Below, piece after piece: positions 22,458 to 23,467 of a DNA stretch of 23,467 bases (position 1 is the first letter of the stretch; every line of letters begins with the position of its first letter). Position numbers and translations under genes: made by a program. The notes under the pieces were generated by a model that saw only the letters and a program-made list of their open reading frames with translations, searched no databases and was not told the DNA's origin. Source of the stretch: Verrucomicrobiota bacterium (lineage in GTDB: Bacteria > Verrucomicrobiota > Verrucomicrobiia > Verrucomicrobiales > Verrucomicrobiaceae); the NCBI GenBank assembly GCA_009885275.1, contig VFKY01000321.1:1-23467 (forward strand), read 5' to 3'.

Positions 22458-23467
22458 ATGAAAAAAGTATTTATAGGTGCTCATTTAACCATCTTATTAT
22501 CGATGTTCTCCGCTGCTTCGGCTGCAGAATGGACCATTTCAACTTTCGCGGGTACAGGGAAACAGGGTTTCAGCGGCGATGGTGGAGCTGCTATCGAAGC
22601 GAATATTGACAATCCCTTTGGTCTCGTGCGAGGGCCCGATGGTTCGCTTTGGTTTTGTGAATATACAGGTCAACGCATTCGCAAGGTAACGCCTGACGGA
22701 AAAATTCAAACGATGGCAGGCAATAGCCAAAAAGGATATAGTGGTGATGGAGGTTCAGCATTACAAGCGAGCTTCAATCTACCTCATGAAATTCGTTTTG
22801 ATAAAGAAGGTAACTATTATATTGCCGACATGAGTAATAACGCCATTCGGCGAGTCGATGCTAAGACAGGAATCATCACTACTTTTGCCGGCACAGGCCA
22901 AGCGGGCTACAATGGCGACGGAGGACCTGCGAATAAGGCGCAACTTAAACAACCTCATAGTATTCAGTTTGATCCCAAGGGTGATCTCTACATTTGTGAT
23001 ATAGGTAACAATGTTGTCCGTAAGGTAAATATGAAAACGGGTATCATTTCTACTTTCGCGGGCACTGGAAAACCTGGTGTTACTCCTGATGGCGCACCTA
23101 TAGTTGGCACACCCTTAAAGGGACCACGTTCAATGGACTTTGATTCAACGGGTAACCTCTGGATTGTTACACGTGAAGGCAATCAAGTACTAAAACTTGA
23201 TGTGACGTTGGGTAAAATTCAAATAATAGCAGGCACGGGTGTCAACGGATTTACAGGTAATGGCGGTCCAGCCAAATTAGCAACTTTACGAGGGCCCAAG
23301 GGTATTAGCATAGATCGTGATGGTAATATTTGGTTGGCGGATACGGAAAGCCACACGGTGCGAATGATTGATGCTAAGACGGGGAATCTTCAACTCATCG
23401 CAGGCACTGGTGAGAAGGGTGATGGTCCCGAGGGGGATCCGCTACAGTGTAAAATGGCTCGTCTTCA
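22458..23467 (+). CDS. Secreted NHL-repeat beta-propeller protein (partial)
   Basis: The gene starts at ATG 22458 and is open to the right edge (336 codons visible). A signal peptide of about 22 residues (MKKVFIGAHLTILLSMFSAA, then SA before AEW) predicts export. It is followed by at least five repeats of about 57 residues plus the start of a sixth. Each begins with FAGTG-x2-G-x-x-GDGGPA, continues with P-x-x-I-x-FD-x-x-GNLYIAD-x-x-NN-x-IRKV and ends with a TGII-T strand. This is the NHL-type blade pattern, and six blades would make a closed propeller. NHL propellers bind proteins, RNA or glycans; some extracellular ones are lyases, but no catalytic motif is evident. The missing C-terminus may carry another domain. 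The fourth repeat is the most divergent: GDGG is lost and IVTREGN replaces IADxxNN. Confidence 0.88.
   Translation, partial: MKKVFIGAHLTILLSMFSAASAAEWTISTFAGTGKQGFSGDGGAAIEANIDNPFGLVRGPDGSLWFCEYTGQRIRKVTPDGKIQTMAGNSQKGYSGDGGSALQASFNLPHEIRFDKEGNYYIADMSNNAIRRVDAKTGIITTFAGTGQAGYNGDGGPANKAQLKQPHSIQFDPKGDLYICDIGNNVVRKVNMKTGIISTFAGTGKPGVTPDGAPIVGTPLKGPRSMDFDSTGNLWIVTREGNQVLKLDVTLGKIQIIAGTGVNGFTGNGGPAKLATLRGPKGISIDRDGNIWLADTESHTVRMIDAKTGNLQLIAGTGEKGDGPEGDPLQCKMARL

Noticed and set aside
22458..23467. Tandem DNA repeat or CRISPR-like array
   Set aside because: The roughly 171-base periodicity is coding and diverged at DNA level. It is explained by NHL protein repeats.

Overview
Read as a whole, the window looks like a bacterial chromosome fragment from the PVC superphylum, most likely a Verrucomicrobiota member. 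This is inference from gene content and architecture; there is no rRNA gene to confirm it. The supporting features are an ECF sigma factor beside a transmembrane Ser/Thr kinase carrying PEGA and formylglycine-generating-enzyme-like domains, a protein with an N-terminal excisionase-type HTH and a C-terminal receiver, a long signal-peptide TPR protein, an NHL-propeller secreted protein, generally weak Shine-Dalgarno sequences, and moderate GC. Coding density is high. No tRNA, rRNA, CRISPR array or intact insertion sequence was seen.

Left part (1-8159): the window opens inside the last codons of an integron-type tyrosine recombinase (+), followed by a 306-base non-coding stretch with two long, interlocking inverted repeats. 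Then come a SWIM/SNF2 helicase (-), a divergent ParA-type ATPase (+) with a clear terminator, a class V aminotransferase (-), and an 848-aa exported TPR protein (-).

Centre (8193-14555): polA (-) encodes a complete three-domain DNA polymerase I and probably heads an operon with the TPR gene. Divergent from it is a compact three-gene phospholipid operon (+): CDP-alcohol phosphatidyltransferase with a variant metal motif, a PlsC-like acyltransferase and a CdsA-like cytidylyltransferase. Together these could acylate, activate with CTP and attach a polar head group. An unrecognised membrane-anchored, proline-rich protein follows with its own promoter-like sequence and terminator.

Right part (14579-23467): a signalling cluster contains an HTH-receiver protein (-), a kinase/PEGA/FGE-like receptor (-), an ECF-like sigma factor (-) and a divergent receiver-like protein that has lost its phospho-acceptor Asp (+). 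The pseudo-receiver gene leads into trpF (+). A convergent membrane-anchored alkaline-phosphatase-superfamily ('sulfatase') protein (-) follows, with Thr at the nucleophile position. Last is the start of a secreted NHL-repeat protein (+) that runs off the right edge.

The strongest candidates for something less described are the sigma factor/kinase/receiver cluster (14579-19266), the lipid operon with the altered CDP-alcohol transferase motif (11140-13415), and the structured non-coding DNA behind the integron integrase (148-330).
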